64,000 bases of DNA from Saccharomycopsis phalli. Its lineage: Eukaryota > Ascomycota > Saccharomycetes > Ascoideales > Saccharomycopsidaceae. Within the stretch, counting starts at the first letter, position 1; each line of letters begins with the position of its first letter. Positions 8,845 through 17,348 of the stretch are shown one piece after another. The notes beneath the pieces were generated by a model. That model did no database searches. It saw nothing but the letters and a program-made list of their open reading frames with translations, and was not told the origin of the DNA. The position numbers were made by a program, and so were the translations under genes. The stretch lies in contig CP073217.1 in NCBI GenBank assembly GCA_020342235.1, forward strand, positions 1,426,001 to 1,490,000, given 5' to 3'.

Positions 8845-9672
8845 GGCCGTTATCTCGTGCGGCGGGATGTGTAACTTTTATATCTTGCAGTGCCAATATC
8901 TCGTATCGATCACATCATTATTTATGCGCTTACGATTGCAGTGCTGAGATGTTCCTGGATAGGGAAATCACAGAGCAAGGTTGCTGATATCCGGAAAGTT
9001 GCGACGTGCTATTTAAATAAATATAATTGTCGCCGGTTTATGGTGTACTGGTAGAATCAATTGTGGCCAAGAAGACGTACCTTGGAGCCCACGCGTGATC
9101 TCACCGATGGTACTAATGCCTTGAGATGTGGCCTGGGCGATTATACGAATCGACTAGTCGTATACACAGTGTCGTAGAAGATTGGATCGGCAATGCGATG
9201 GTCAGCCCATTAATTATACCACGTGAATTGCCGGTACAAATTGCGGCATGGCCATGTGAAACTGCAATTATTCACTGTGCTGGGCCTGATTGGTGACTCG
9301 GGGAATTCATTTGACAGGGTTAACAATTTGCACCATTACAGTGGGTAGTACTGGGTACATTTAGGCTGGTGCAACTGCATATCAGCCCCAGGGGATGTTT
9401 CTGGTTGAATTTATGGACATGACTATACAATGGGTTACCAAATCATGCTGGTAGTTATGGGGTATCACTAACATATAATGGCATGTAATTACTGGATATC
9501 TATGGCATGTAATACTGGATATCTATGGCATGTAATACTGGATATCTATGGCATCTAATCACTGACCATCAAATCACTGGCCATCCAACCACATCAAATC
9601 ACTGAATATCAAATCACTGAATATCAAATCACTGAATATCAAATCACTGAATATCAAATCACGGAATATCAA
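8845..9672. repeat. Intergenic region with two tandem arrays
   Basis: 8845-9470 is the upstream side of the small COX8-like gene; it holds an E-box CACGTG at 9222-9227 and otherwise nothing recognised. 9486-9556 is a 23-bp unit (TATGGCATGTAATACTGGAT plus ATC) repeated about three times. 9556-9672 is a 15-bp unit (AATATCAAATCACTG) repeated about six times, running into the stop codon of the hydrolase-phosphatase gene. On that gene's strand the unit is TGATATTCAGTGATT, while its coding end reads GATAATCAGTGATT. Confidence 0.8.
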
Positions 9673-11544
9673 TCACTGATTATCATACTGCAAATACAAA
9701 CTATCTGTAAAATGCGGATGCTTAATCCCCGGCAGTCGGGCTACTCGAAAACTCTCAATGGCATCCTGAACCCGCCAACCCAATACCCCAATCAAGTAGC
9801 AGCAGATCACATACCCCGTTCGGTTATACCCATAGTGGCAGTGCACAGCTATGCATTTGTTCTCACAGCTCCCGTGCTCCTGAGCATATTCCTCCATGAT
9901 CTTGGTGACAAGCCCCGTGAACTTGCGGATGATCCGCAGGTCTGGTGGGATCTTGGAGATGGTCGGGAGCTTGTAATACCTGATTCTCTGGAAGAGCGAC
10001 GGGTCGTACGAGTCACTAGTGCCGTCGGACGAGATGTCGATGACGCCAATAATGTCTGGCCGACTGGCCTCGAGCTTTTGCGGCGAGTGTGTCTCGTCGT
10101 TGTTGCGCAACGTCTTGGTGGCAATGAGAAACAGTACCTGCTTTGTCGTTGGGTTCACCAACTTCTCAGACACGCTGGGCACCGACTGCCACTTTTTCAA
10201 GTTCTTCAAGCCCCACTTGTCGCCGTTGATGATCGCCTTCAAGATGAGCACGTATGACGGATCGAGCCGGCTGTCCAAGCTCGTGATGAGGTACTTGAGC
10301 ACCAATACGCTGGTAATCTCCGGTTTCTCAAGGATCATTGCATGTCCACAGTCACGCACGCAGTCTGCTTCCACTGGGGTCGACACCGACTCAAGCACTT
10401 TTTTTATTGTGGCAAAGCCCTTGCCAATCGGAGTGGTGACGTCGCTGTCTCCACAGAGCAAATATACCCCGGTTTTGCCGCTGGTGGCAGCAATCAACTC
10501 GGATTCGCGCACCGGCTGGAAACCCGCCGCGTATCGCAACCAGGTTTGCGAGTCTGTGTCCAAGTTCCAGCGGATCTGCTTCACCTTGGTGTATACCGAG
10601 GCTCCAGCAGCCACCATCCGGGTGATGGAGTGCGAGAAAAGCCCACCGAGTCGATCATACACCCTCAACAAGCTCAATATCCGTGGGAAGTAGCACAAGA
10701 GCTGCAAAAAAAGGGGGAGCCTGTGTTCCACGGTGGCTAGATTCGGAGGCGACAACAACACAAGCCGCTGGACCACGGCACTGCCACTCTGCTGATTGAG
10801 CTTCCGCTGGAGCTTGATGCAGAGGTGTGTCCCCATGGAATGGCCAACCAACACCAACTTGCGGTCTCTGAGACCTGCGTCGTGCGCGATTATGTCAGCA
10901 AGCATGTCCACAATGCCGTCACTAGAGTAATCGCGCCACTGCATGTTCCCCACAGTGCGCTTCAAGTTTGCGCGGTCCAGGTCGCTCGGCTTCTGGATCG
11001 ACGCCCCGGGGTTTGGCGACACGCGCGACATGCCAAATCCAGGAAGGTCGACGGCAAAACAGTCGCAGGACTGCGAGAGAAGAAGTAGCAATTCCTCAAA
11101 CTGCGATATTTGCCCGCCGAGCCCGTGGATAAGAACAACCACCGGCAACCGGCCGAGATTCGCGTCCAAGTCCTCAAGGAACGACACCTTCTCCTGCATG
11201 TTCTCGTAGTTGAGCTTCTCGCTGTTCTTGGCCAAGTCCAACTGCTGCACCGACTCGGTGAACCGTCGCAACGGATGCGGAATCCGCATCACATTCAAGA
11301 AAACCTCGTCAACCGAAACCGACGCCGTGTGCAACGGGAACCGCTCCACTTTGCTGTATCGCAGCACAATCAGACAGTCGTTCGCTTCCTTCAACACAAG
11401 CTGCTCGAAATTCGTGTGCTTGACTCCAGCAGCCATAATGCCCAAGAACCGCAACAACTTGCTCCATCGCAGAGAATACGTCTCCTCGTCTCTCTGGATC
11501 TCAAGCACTCGCTCAGTATACTGTTTATCTAGATCATGGTACAT
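9673..11544 (-). CDS. Alpha/beta-hydrolase fused to a dual-specificity phosphatase domain
   Basis: Single frame of 623 aa with two catalytic modules. Residues about 130-415 form an alpha/beta-hydrolase: oxyanion motif HGLGG (140-144), nucleophile elbow GHSMG (Ser236), acid in GDSD (364-367) and catalytic His401 in DCGHAM, so the triad looks complete. Residues about 490-623 form a cysteine phosphatase with the signature HCHYGYNRTG (Cys569, Arg575), most like RNA 5'-triphosphatase or PIR1-type phosphatases (HCxxGxNRTG) rather than MAPK phosphatases. No stop or splice signal separates the modules. Substrates cannot be told from sequence; lipid ester hydrolysis and RNA or phosphoprotein dephosphorylation are possibilities. 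I recall similar fusions in other fungi but cannot confirm this. No S. cerevisiae counterpart is recognised. Confidence 0.8.
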   Translation of the reverse strand: MYHDLDKQYTERVLEIQRDEETYSLRWSKLLRFLGIMAAGVKHTNFEQLVLKEANDCLIVLRYSKVERFPLHTASVSVDEVFLNVMRIPHPLRRFTESVQQLDLAKNSEKLNYENMQEKVSFLEDLDANLGRLPVVVLIHGLGGQISQFEELLLLLSQSCDCFAVDLPGFGMSRVSPNPGASIQKPSDLDRANLKRTVGNMQWRDYSSDGIVDMLADIIAHDAGLRDRKLVLVGHSMGTHLCIKLQRKLNQQSGSAVVQRLVLLSPPNLATVEHRLPLFLQLLCYFPRILSLLRVYDRLGGLFSHSITRMVAAGASVYTKVKQIRWNLDTDSQTWLRYAAGFQPVRESELIAATSGKTGVYLLCGDSDVTTPIGKGFATIKKVLESVSTPVEADCVRDCGHAMILEKPEITSVLVLKYLITSLDSRLDPSYVLILKAIINGDKWGLKNLKKWQSVPSVSEKLVNPTTKQVLFLIATKTLRNNDETHSPQKLEASRPDIIGVIDISSDGTSDSYDPSLFQRIRYYKLPTISKIPPDLRIIRKFTGLVTKIMEEYAQEHGSCENKCIAVHCHYGYNRTGYVICCYLIGVLGWRVQDAIESFRVARLPGIKHPHFTDSLYLQYDNQ

Positions 11545-12143
11545 GCCTGTCCTGGATCTGTCACCCCTAATTAATTAATTAATTAGTATCCCCATTACGT
11601 AATCGCTGACAGCACCCTGCGACCTTCCCCTGCCTGAATCCAGATCCCCGGACCGGAAATGTCTCGTGCTAAATGTGAGGTAATGGAATATGCATTTCTT
11701 GGTTAGCGTATGTTTTTTTTTATACGTGGGTTGGCTATTTTAATAAGGGAGCTGTACCATAGAGACCAGAAATTTTTCTAGGGGTGCATGAACCAGTTTT
11801 TCAACGATGCAATTTTCTTGGCCAAAGCACAGCGTGTCTGGCAAAAAATCGCGGGTCTTTTCGTCAAGTGGCTACTCTGTTTTGATATCCGCCGATATTT
11901 TCGTTGTTTGCTGGGTTTATCCCGCTCAGAACGGGCTAATATGTCAATGAGCTTAGCGCTTATCTCAGACATGCATGTTTTCGCATGGTGCTCAACATAC
12001 AGAACTCTCCAACTTTTTAAACAAGGCCAGCTTGTATGGTAAATGCCAGACCTTGTTCTGAAAAAAATCCCTTTGAAAGAACCTTATTCTATCTATTTAT
12101 ATTCCAGGTTCGGACGAGTTTTTATACCTTTTCTCATTACTTT
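11545..12143. other. Divergent intergenic region
   Basis: Upstream sequence of both flanking genes. It has an (ATTA)n stretch at 11568-11587 and T-rich tracts near 11713. Short inverted repeats occur, such as CCCG..CGGG near 11928 and ACAAGG..CCTTGT at about 12021-12056. An 84-codon ORF at 11788-12042 has no recognisable similarity and is treated as chance. No TATA or intron signals that decide the downstream start are seen. Confidence 0.5.
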
Positions 12144-13334
12144 ATGAATCTTCAAAGACTTCTCAACCCACTTCCTGAACTCGACATGACTTCCCGACCA
12201 GCTTCCAGTTCTGCCGACTCGAGCAGTCAAGTTCTGTCTAGTTCTATTCACTCAAGCAGACAAACTCTGTCTAGTTCTACTCACTCAAGCAGCCAAAACA
12301 TGTCCATTTCAAGTCATCAAATTCTGCCCATTTCAAGCCGTCAATCTCTGCCCGTTTCTACCCACTCAAGCCGTCAAAACCTGCCAAGTCCTACCATTGA
12401 ATACAACTCCGACGACGAAAACGCATCGGTCTATAGCTTATCCCCGCGACTAAGCCTTTCTATCACGCCAGCAACATCACCATGTAGTTCCAGCGGCTCA
12501 GCTGAAGACAGACCGGTATCTCCTGTGTTGCAAATGCCGCCAAAACGCAGTTTGGTCGATTTCGAGTCCATTGGGGTTGCCAAAAGAAGACATTATAACC
12601 CGCAGCACACCGCCGTTGAGATCCAAAAGAGAACTGGAAGCTCAAAGTTGCAGGGTCGACCACGGACTAACGATCTAGAGTGCCATTTCCTTCTCCACAC
12701 GCAAATCGAGCAATTGTTCTGTTACTTGGAAAATGTCCAATATGCCAAGTTCCTGGAATTGGCAAACGGGTTTCTGTTGGACTTCAAGACTCGAAAGTAC
12801 CGGTCCCTGAACCTGGCTCCAATGGCAAGGCATGTAAAATTCTCAGACGAAAAGCCGTTTAATTTTAGCGACTGGAAAATCAACCAAAGAGTGGATGCCC
12901 GCTATGTCCGGCCATCTGCCCAGCGTAAACCACAGGACGTGTATCTCTCGCTTTGCAAGATGTTTGACTGCGAATTTACGTTTGTAAAAGTCATTCGGAA
13001 CACAGACTGCAAGATCCTCAAGCTCGAGACGTTTTCTCCAGGGGAAGCCGATGGGTGTTTGTATTGGGAGCCAGAAGGCAATGACGAGACGCAAAAAGTG
13101 GCCTTCTGCTCGCCTCAGTGGGTTAAAAAAGTGATTGCCTACCCTAGATACAAGCGGTCCATGAGACTTCATCTCCTAAAGGGCAAGTACAACTTTGTAC
13201 TATACAACGATCCAAAGCTCTTTGAGTGGGACGTGGCACACGGCATTTTTGCACATCATAAGCGAACCAAATCGATCTTGTTCAACACCACCAGCATATC
13301 AAGCTTGTACTTGAGTATTTTAGAGCAGGTATAG
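12144..13334 (+). CDS. Unknown protein with Ser/Gln-rich N-terminal repeats
   Basis: The frame is open from 12036; the ATG at 12144 (MNLQRLLNPLPE) gives 396 aa, and a second ATG at 12186 is also possible. Residues about 25-80 are imperfect 8-11-residue repeats of the kind SSS(I/T)HSSRQ(T/N)L, encoded by a 33-bp direct repeat. A Ser/Pro-rich linker follows, with PPKRS and KRR basic patches. The C-terminal half (about 200-396) looks globular, with aromatic and basic stretches (VKFSDEKPFNFSDW, YWEPEGNDETQKV, KSILFNTTSISSLYL). No family is recognised. It lies 130 bp before STE18 on the same strand. A nuclear or regulatory role is possible but unproven. Confidence 0.65.
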   Translation: MNLQRLLNPLPELDMTSRPASSSADSSSQVLSSSIHSSRQTLSSSTHSSSQNMSISSHQILPISSRQSLPVSTHSSRQNLPSPTIEYNSDDENASVYSLSPRLSLSITPATSPCSSSGSAEDRPVSPVLQMPPKRSLVDFESIGVAKRRHYNPQHTAVEIQKRTGSSKLQGRPRTNDLECHFLLHTQIEQLFCYLENVQYAKFLELANGFLLDFKTRKYRSLNLAPMARHVKFSDEKPFNFSDWKINQRVDARYVRPSAQRKPQDVYLSLCKMFDCEFTFVKVIRNTDCKILKLETFSPGEADGCLYWEPEGNDETQKVAFCSPQWVKKVIAYPRYKRSMRLHLLKGKYNFVLYNDPKLFEWDVAHGIFAHHKRTKSILFNTTSISSLYLSILEQV

Positions 13335-13463
13335 GCATGTCAATAAACTAATTGCTTGGTTATGTAGTGTCTCCCTCTGATCCTTGGATGCAGAATGTGT
13401 GCCCCAAAAAATAAAACAAGGGATTATAAATACCATAGTATGTTCAGTGAATATCCAAAAACA

Positions 13464-13712
13464 ATGGCTGACGATTTAGACTTGAGAATACAAATCATCC
13501 GCTTGAAGCGGATCACCAACCACAACCAGGAATTAAAGGACCTTCTCAAGCAGGAAAACGTATATGTCTCAAATGCATCTTACAATATCATCGATTATTG
13601 TCAGACAAACCAAGACCCGCTTATTTCCCCAACGGACTTGAAACCTAGCCCTTACTTCCAGGATAAACCCACCGGCACCGAACCGAGTCCCAGCTGCTGT
13701 ACTATAGTGTAA
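13464..13712 (+). CDS. STE18: G-protein gamma subunit Ste18
   Basis: The preferred start gives 82 aa (MADDLDLRIQIIRLKRITNH); an in-frame ATG 23 codons upstream exists. The helical N-terminal part with RIQIIRLKRI and NHNQELKDLL fits the coiled-coil helix that pairs with G-beta (Ste4). The C-terminus SPSCCTIV has tandem cysteines followed by a CAAX box (CTIV), as in yeast Ste18 (CCTLM), implying palmitoylation and farnesylation. Ste4-Ste18 carry the mating-pheromone signal from the receptor to the MAPK cascade. The protein is shorter than S. cerevisiae Ste18 (110 aa) at the N-terminus. No pheromone response element (TGAAACA) was noticed in the 130 bp upstream. Confidence 0.85.
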   Translation: MADDLDLRIQIIRLKRITNHNQELKDLLKQENVYVSNASYNIIDYCQTNQDPLISPTDLKPSPYFQDKPTGTEPSPSCCTIV

Positions 13713-14092
13713 CTATTACAAATGACATAATTATTGGTCAACTCTGGAGGTTTTATTGCTGTTCACTTTTTGCCAGTGGGCTGCTTGATTTGGGGCAAAA
13801 ATTAGCGTGCGCCTTTTCGTCTGGCGATCAGCGATTATCAATTGAAGAGCCTATTTTTCGTTTGTGTATTGACAATGCTGTAGAATTTAAAAGGCCAGTG
13901 ATTCAAAGGGCCAGTGATTCAAAGGGCCAGTGATTCAAAGGGTCAATGATTCAAAGGACCAGTGATTCAAAGGATCAGTAAATTCCATTACTTTGCCGGT
14001 GTTCTAGCTGATCCAATGCGAATCAAAATAGACTTCCATTGGAAAACACCAAATACTACTCTACAATAATATTTATAGCAATCATTCATAAC
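13713..14092. repeat. Convergent intergenic region with a 16-bp minisatellite
   Basis: 13890-13980 contains about six copies of a 16-bp unit GATTCAAAGGGCCAGT with slight drift (GGG to GGA, CCAGT to TCAAT). It sits between the convergent STE18 and GAL10-like genes. The unit does not resemble either gene end. Confidence 0.9.
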
Positions 14093-15766
14093 CTATAAGT
14101 CAAATGTATACTTGATTATCGAGCCATAAACGTCTCCCTTTCTAAGAATCATTTGCTCCTTCCATTGCTCAAAGTTGACGGCATTAACATATCTGCTTGG
14201 CTCGAGCGCAAATCCGCTTCTAGGTGGGTTTCCTTTGGTGTCCATCTTGTCACCGGTATAGAATTGGAATGCTGGCTCTGTCGAAGACACAGTCAACTTG
14301 ACAGATGTGTCAGGGTGCGACACCAGAATAAAGTCGTTCATCTTCAAGTCACGGGTGTCCAACTTGTGGAAATCCTTGTCGCCCACTTCTCTAAAGACAA
14401 AACAATTGTCGTACTTCTTGTCACCAAGGTGGAATGGCTTGGTGATGTCGAGCTCAGGGGTGTTCAAGTCGACTATTTCACCATTTGGAAGCAATGCCTC
14501 GTCGACACCCATGATTTTGCTGCTGGCCAATTTGACAGTCAAGTTGTTGACATTGGCATCCTTTGAAATGTTAAAGTACGAGTGGTTGGTCAAGTTGATG
14601 ATGGTAGCGTTTTCTTTCGAGTCTGGAAGAATGGTACTCTCATACTCGAGCTCAAGGGCACGCTGATTACCTTTGCTGATCACAGTGTATGTAAGCTCGG
14701 TCTTCAAGTCAGCAGGGTATCCATCGTTTCCGTTTGGATCAACGTGCAAGAATTTCATAGATACCGAGTTCTCGGTGGAGGAAAGCACTGGGCCAAGCCA
14801 GTATTGTCTGTTGAATCCGTTGAATCCACCGTGGACAGTGTAGTCGAATCTGTTGATGGAAGTCTGGTGAGTCTTTCCGTCAATGGTGAATTGTCCCTTT
14901 GTAACTCTGTTGGCGCATCTTCCAATCGTGGCTCCAAAGTATGGATTGGTGGAAATCGTTCGATACTCGTCGATGGTATCAAATCTGGTGGTCATTGGCA
15001 CGTCATTAACGTAAATATCTTTGATTGTCACCCCATAGTTTGCAATAGAAACCTTGAAGTTTGGATACTCGACCGTGTTGATTCTGTCGTTTCCTTCTCC
15101 CGACCACGAATAGTGGGCCACTTTGTATCCGCTTGGATTCTTGGCAACCCAGTTCTTGTGGCTTGACACCGCGTCTTCAAACGTGAACGAAGTCTTAAAG
15201 TCCAACGAATTAGTGACCTTGGCCAAGGTCTCGGTGCTGGTAGACTCGCTAATGCCAAATGCGCTGGCGACTTCAGAAGCAGTCTTTTCAAATCCGCTAA
15301 CCGAGACAACGCCTTGGCTAGTCAATGATTTGATAGCTGCCTTGGCCAAGTCAACCACGTGAATATAGTTGCGAGTCCCCGCTACCGAGCTGAGAGTGTT
15401 GCCAATAAGTCCCGAGGAGTGGGCACCAACTGCCTCACCGAACAACAAGACATTGCCCGACTCGGATCCTTGGTAAGCTGATTTGATCTCGTGTGACTTG
15501 ACACCCTCCACCGCGACAGGACCGTTGGTGGAGATCACCGATTCTACCTTGTGGTTCTGGATAATTTCCTTTAATTTCTCACAGGAAGGCCCGGCCTTGT
15601 AGAACGGGATATGTTTCTCGGAAATGTACTCTGCTCTGGCAAAAGCGTCGTATGGATCACGAGTCAAATCGTCAACAGCCACGACCTCGAAGCCTTGGCT
15701 AACGAGTTCAACGACTAAATGAGCACCAATGTAGCTGGCAGCACCGGAAACAAGAACGACAGCCAT
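14093..15766 (-). CDS. GAL10: GAL10-like protein: shrunken epimerase half fused to an intact aldose 1-epimerase
   Basis: Gal10 of yeasts is a bifunctional UDP-glucose 4-epimerase/mutarotase of about 700 aa. This one is 557 aa, the deficit being all in the epimerase half. Residues 4-35 keep a Rossmann start (VLVSGAASYIGAH, DDL) and a later RNYIHVVDLAK and GAHSSGLIGNTL are clearly Gal10-derived. The segment with the catalytic SSSATVYG and YGHTKYAIE (Tyr-x3-Lys) motifs is missing, and HFAG is replaced by STNGP. Hence UDP-galactose epimerase activity is not expected. The mutarotase half (about 220-557) keeps VHGG (His312), NHSYFN (His395) and LEPSRY (Glu522). GAL1 and GAL7 are not beside it; a hexose transporter lies divergent. 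The frame is unbroken, so the protein is probably still used as a mutarotase. Confidence 0.88.
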   Translation of the reverse strand: MAVVLVSGAASYIGAHLVVELVSQGFEVVAVDDLTRDPYDAFARAEYISEKHIPFYKAGPSCEKLKEIIQNHKVESVISTNGPVAVEGVKSHEIKSAYQGSESGNVLLFGEAVGAHSSGLIGNTLSSVAGTRNYIHVVDLAKAAIKSLTSQGVVSVSGFEKTASEVASAFGISESTSTETLAKVTNSLDFKTSFTFEDAVSSHKNWVAKNPSGYKVAHYSWSGEGNDRINTVEYPNFKVSIANYGVTIKDIYVNDVPMTTRFDTIDEYRTISTNPYFGATIGRCANRVTKGQFTIDGKTHQTSINRFDYTVHGGFNGFNRQYWLGPVLSSTENSVSMKFLHVDPNGNDGYPADLKTELTYTVISKGNQRALELEYESTILPDSKENATIINLTNHSYFNISKDANVNNLTVKLASSKIMGVDEALLPNGEIVDLNTPELDITKPFHLGDKKYDNCFVFREVGDKDFHKLDTRDLKMNDFILVSHPDTSVKLTVSSTEPAFQFYTGDKMDTKGNPPRSGFALEPSRYVNAVNFEQWKEQMILRKGDVYGSIIKYTFDL

Positions 15767-17348
15767 AATGAATATATGTAAACGTTGCAGTTACAGATGG
15801 CGAATATTTATATATTTGGCCAGATAGACTATTTCAACCATCGCTACCGAAGTCGTCGCCTATAAGTCGATCCTCGGCAGCCCATGCGACTTGCTCCGAG
15901 GAGATCTATTGTCATTCCAGTTGCAACATGACAACCCGAGTTTACATAAACGTCAAAAATACACTCCAATCTATACCTATACCAGTGAACCAAACCAAAG
16001 GGGTTGTCTCTTGATCGCAGTTTGACACGAGAATGCGCGACTCATTGACCTCACTAGAGAGCAATGCACCGATTTTCAAAAACTGGATGTTACTTCATGT
16101 GCAATGCAATCATTCAAAAATCCATTGGCTGAAATGTGGAGTGTTCCCGGAGAAATTTGGCAAGGCGCAATTGACCCTATAAAAAGTTACAAGTTTGCTT
16201 GGTGAGAAAACCTTGCTGTCATACGAGTTCGTGACCCCGTCACTAGGCCTTGCGTTTGTCAAATTTAGAATCGTGTGATATGGGGCACGAATTCAAAACT
16301 GTCAATGTATATACTTACCCATTGTCTTTGTCAGCACCCCACAAACATGCAATACGGGGTAACGAGGCTTTTCGATTGTACATACTGGATGGCCACACCT
16401 GGATTAACGTGACATGCTAAACAAGAAAAATTTTACCAGTAAACGTGATGTAGTAACGCCGCTCAAGTGATGCTTAGTGGATATTCGTTACTTTGCTTTA
16501 TCCTATAGTCAATAAACCGTTGAGTACAAGGCCAAGGAGGCAAAGTGGTGAACCGAGGCCGGATTAACGACGGATAACTGTACTGTCCCCTCATATTCCT
16601 GCAGAACCTTATTATCATTCATCGGAAAATATTTGCAGTCCGGAGCGCCATTTGATACCTTTTTTGGGTTATCGGTACAACTGGAATCCTTTCTGGGACG
16701 TCGGTACAACTGGAATATCCGAGTGTACACTGATTTACGGAACAATATGATTTTATTCGCCCCAAACTGCCGCGTAAAAGCCCCTTGTGCATTTCCCCGG
16801 ATCACTCCTCGTATTTGACAAGAGTCAAAAATGCTCAATTCTTGAAGGAAATGAGCCGGTGTCATTGTGATTAAATCGCCTTGACACTAATGTCAGGGCA
16901 GCGTAACGGAGTGCGCAAACGTTTGACCCACTGCGAAGGTACAGCTCAAAAAACGATAAATCGGTGGCCCCGAAAACAGGGAAAAATAAACCCTAGAAAA
17001 GCCAGCTCCGCACAATTATGCATTAGAAACAGACTGCCGTGGAGAAATGTGAGACATTGGTTGTTGTACAACTTTTGCGATATGGTAGAGACCGGTATGA
17101 AAAGCGCAATTAAAATATCATTTCAATGGTATCATATGTAGTTTTTGTGTCGGTATTGGCGACTGTTATCTTGAATTCCTGTGCCTAGGGTTTCTGTCAC
17201 ACAAGTATGCATAAGCAAAAAATATACATACACCGGGATTCGGGTGGAGGTGAATTTGACGCATCGTCACATTAGCGTATTGTTTGTAAGGGGGAACTTC
17301 AAACACTATATAACGCAAGCCTACTGCCACTATATTGGGGCAAAAAAA
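15767..17348. promoter_or_regulatory. 1.6-kb divergent promoter region between GAL10-like gene and hexose transporter
   Basis: The region has TATA-like strings near both starts (about 15806-15815 for the GAL10-like gene; ACTATATAACGC at about 17302 for the transporter). A 7-bp inverted repeat, TCCTCGG (15871-15877) and CCGAGGA (15896-15902), has an 18-bp spacer and lies 105-136 bp before the GAL10-like ATG; CGG/CCG half-sites suggest a zinc-cluster regulator. ORFs of 60-118 codons at 16509-17141 have no recognisable content. Confidence 0.45.

Noticed and set aside
11788-12042. 84-codon ORF upstream of the Ser-rich protein gene
   Set aside because: No similarity and no splice signals linking it to the downstream frame.
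15034-15470. Idea that the short epimerase half of the GAL10-like gene is caused by an intron
   Set aside because: No donor or TACTAAC branch site lies at the junction, and the frame stays open without splicing.
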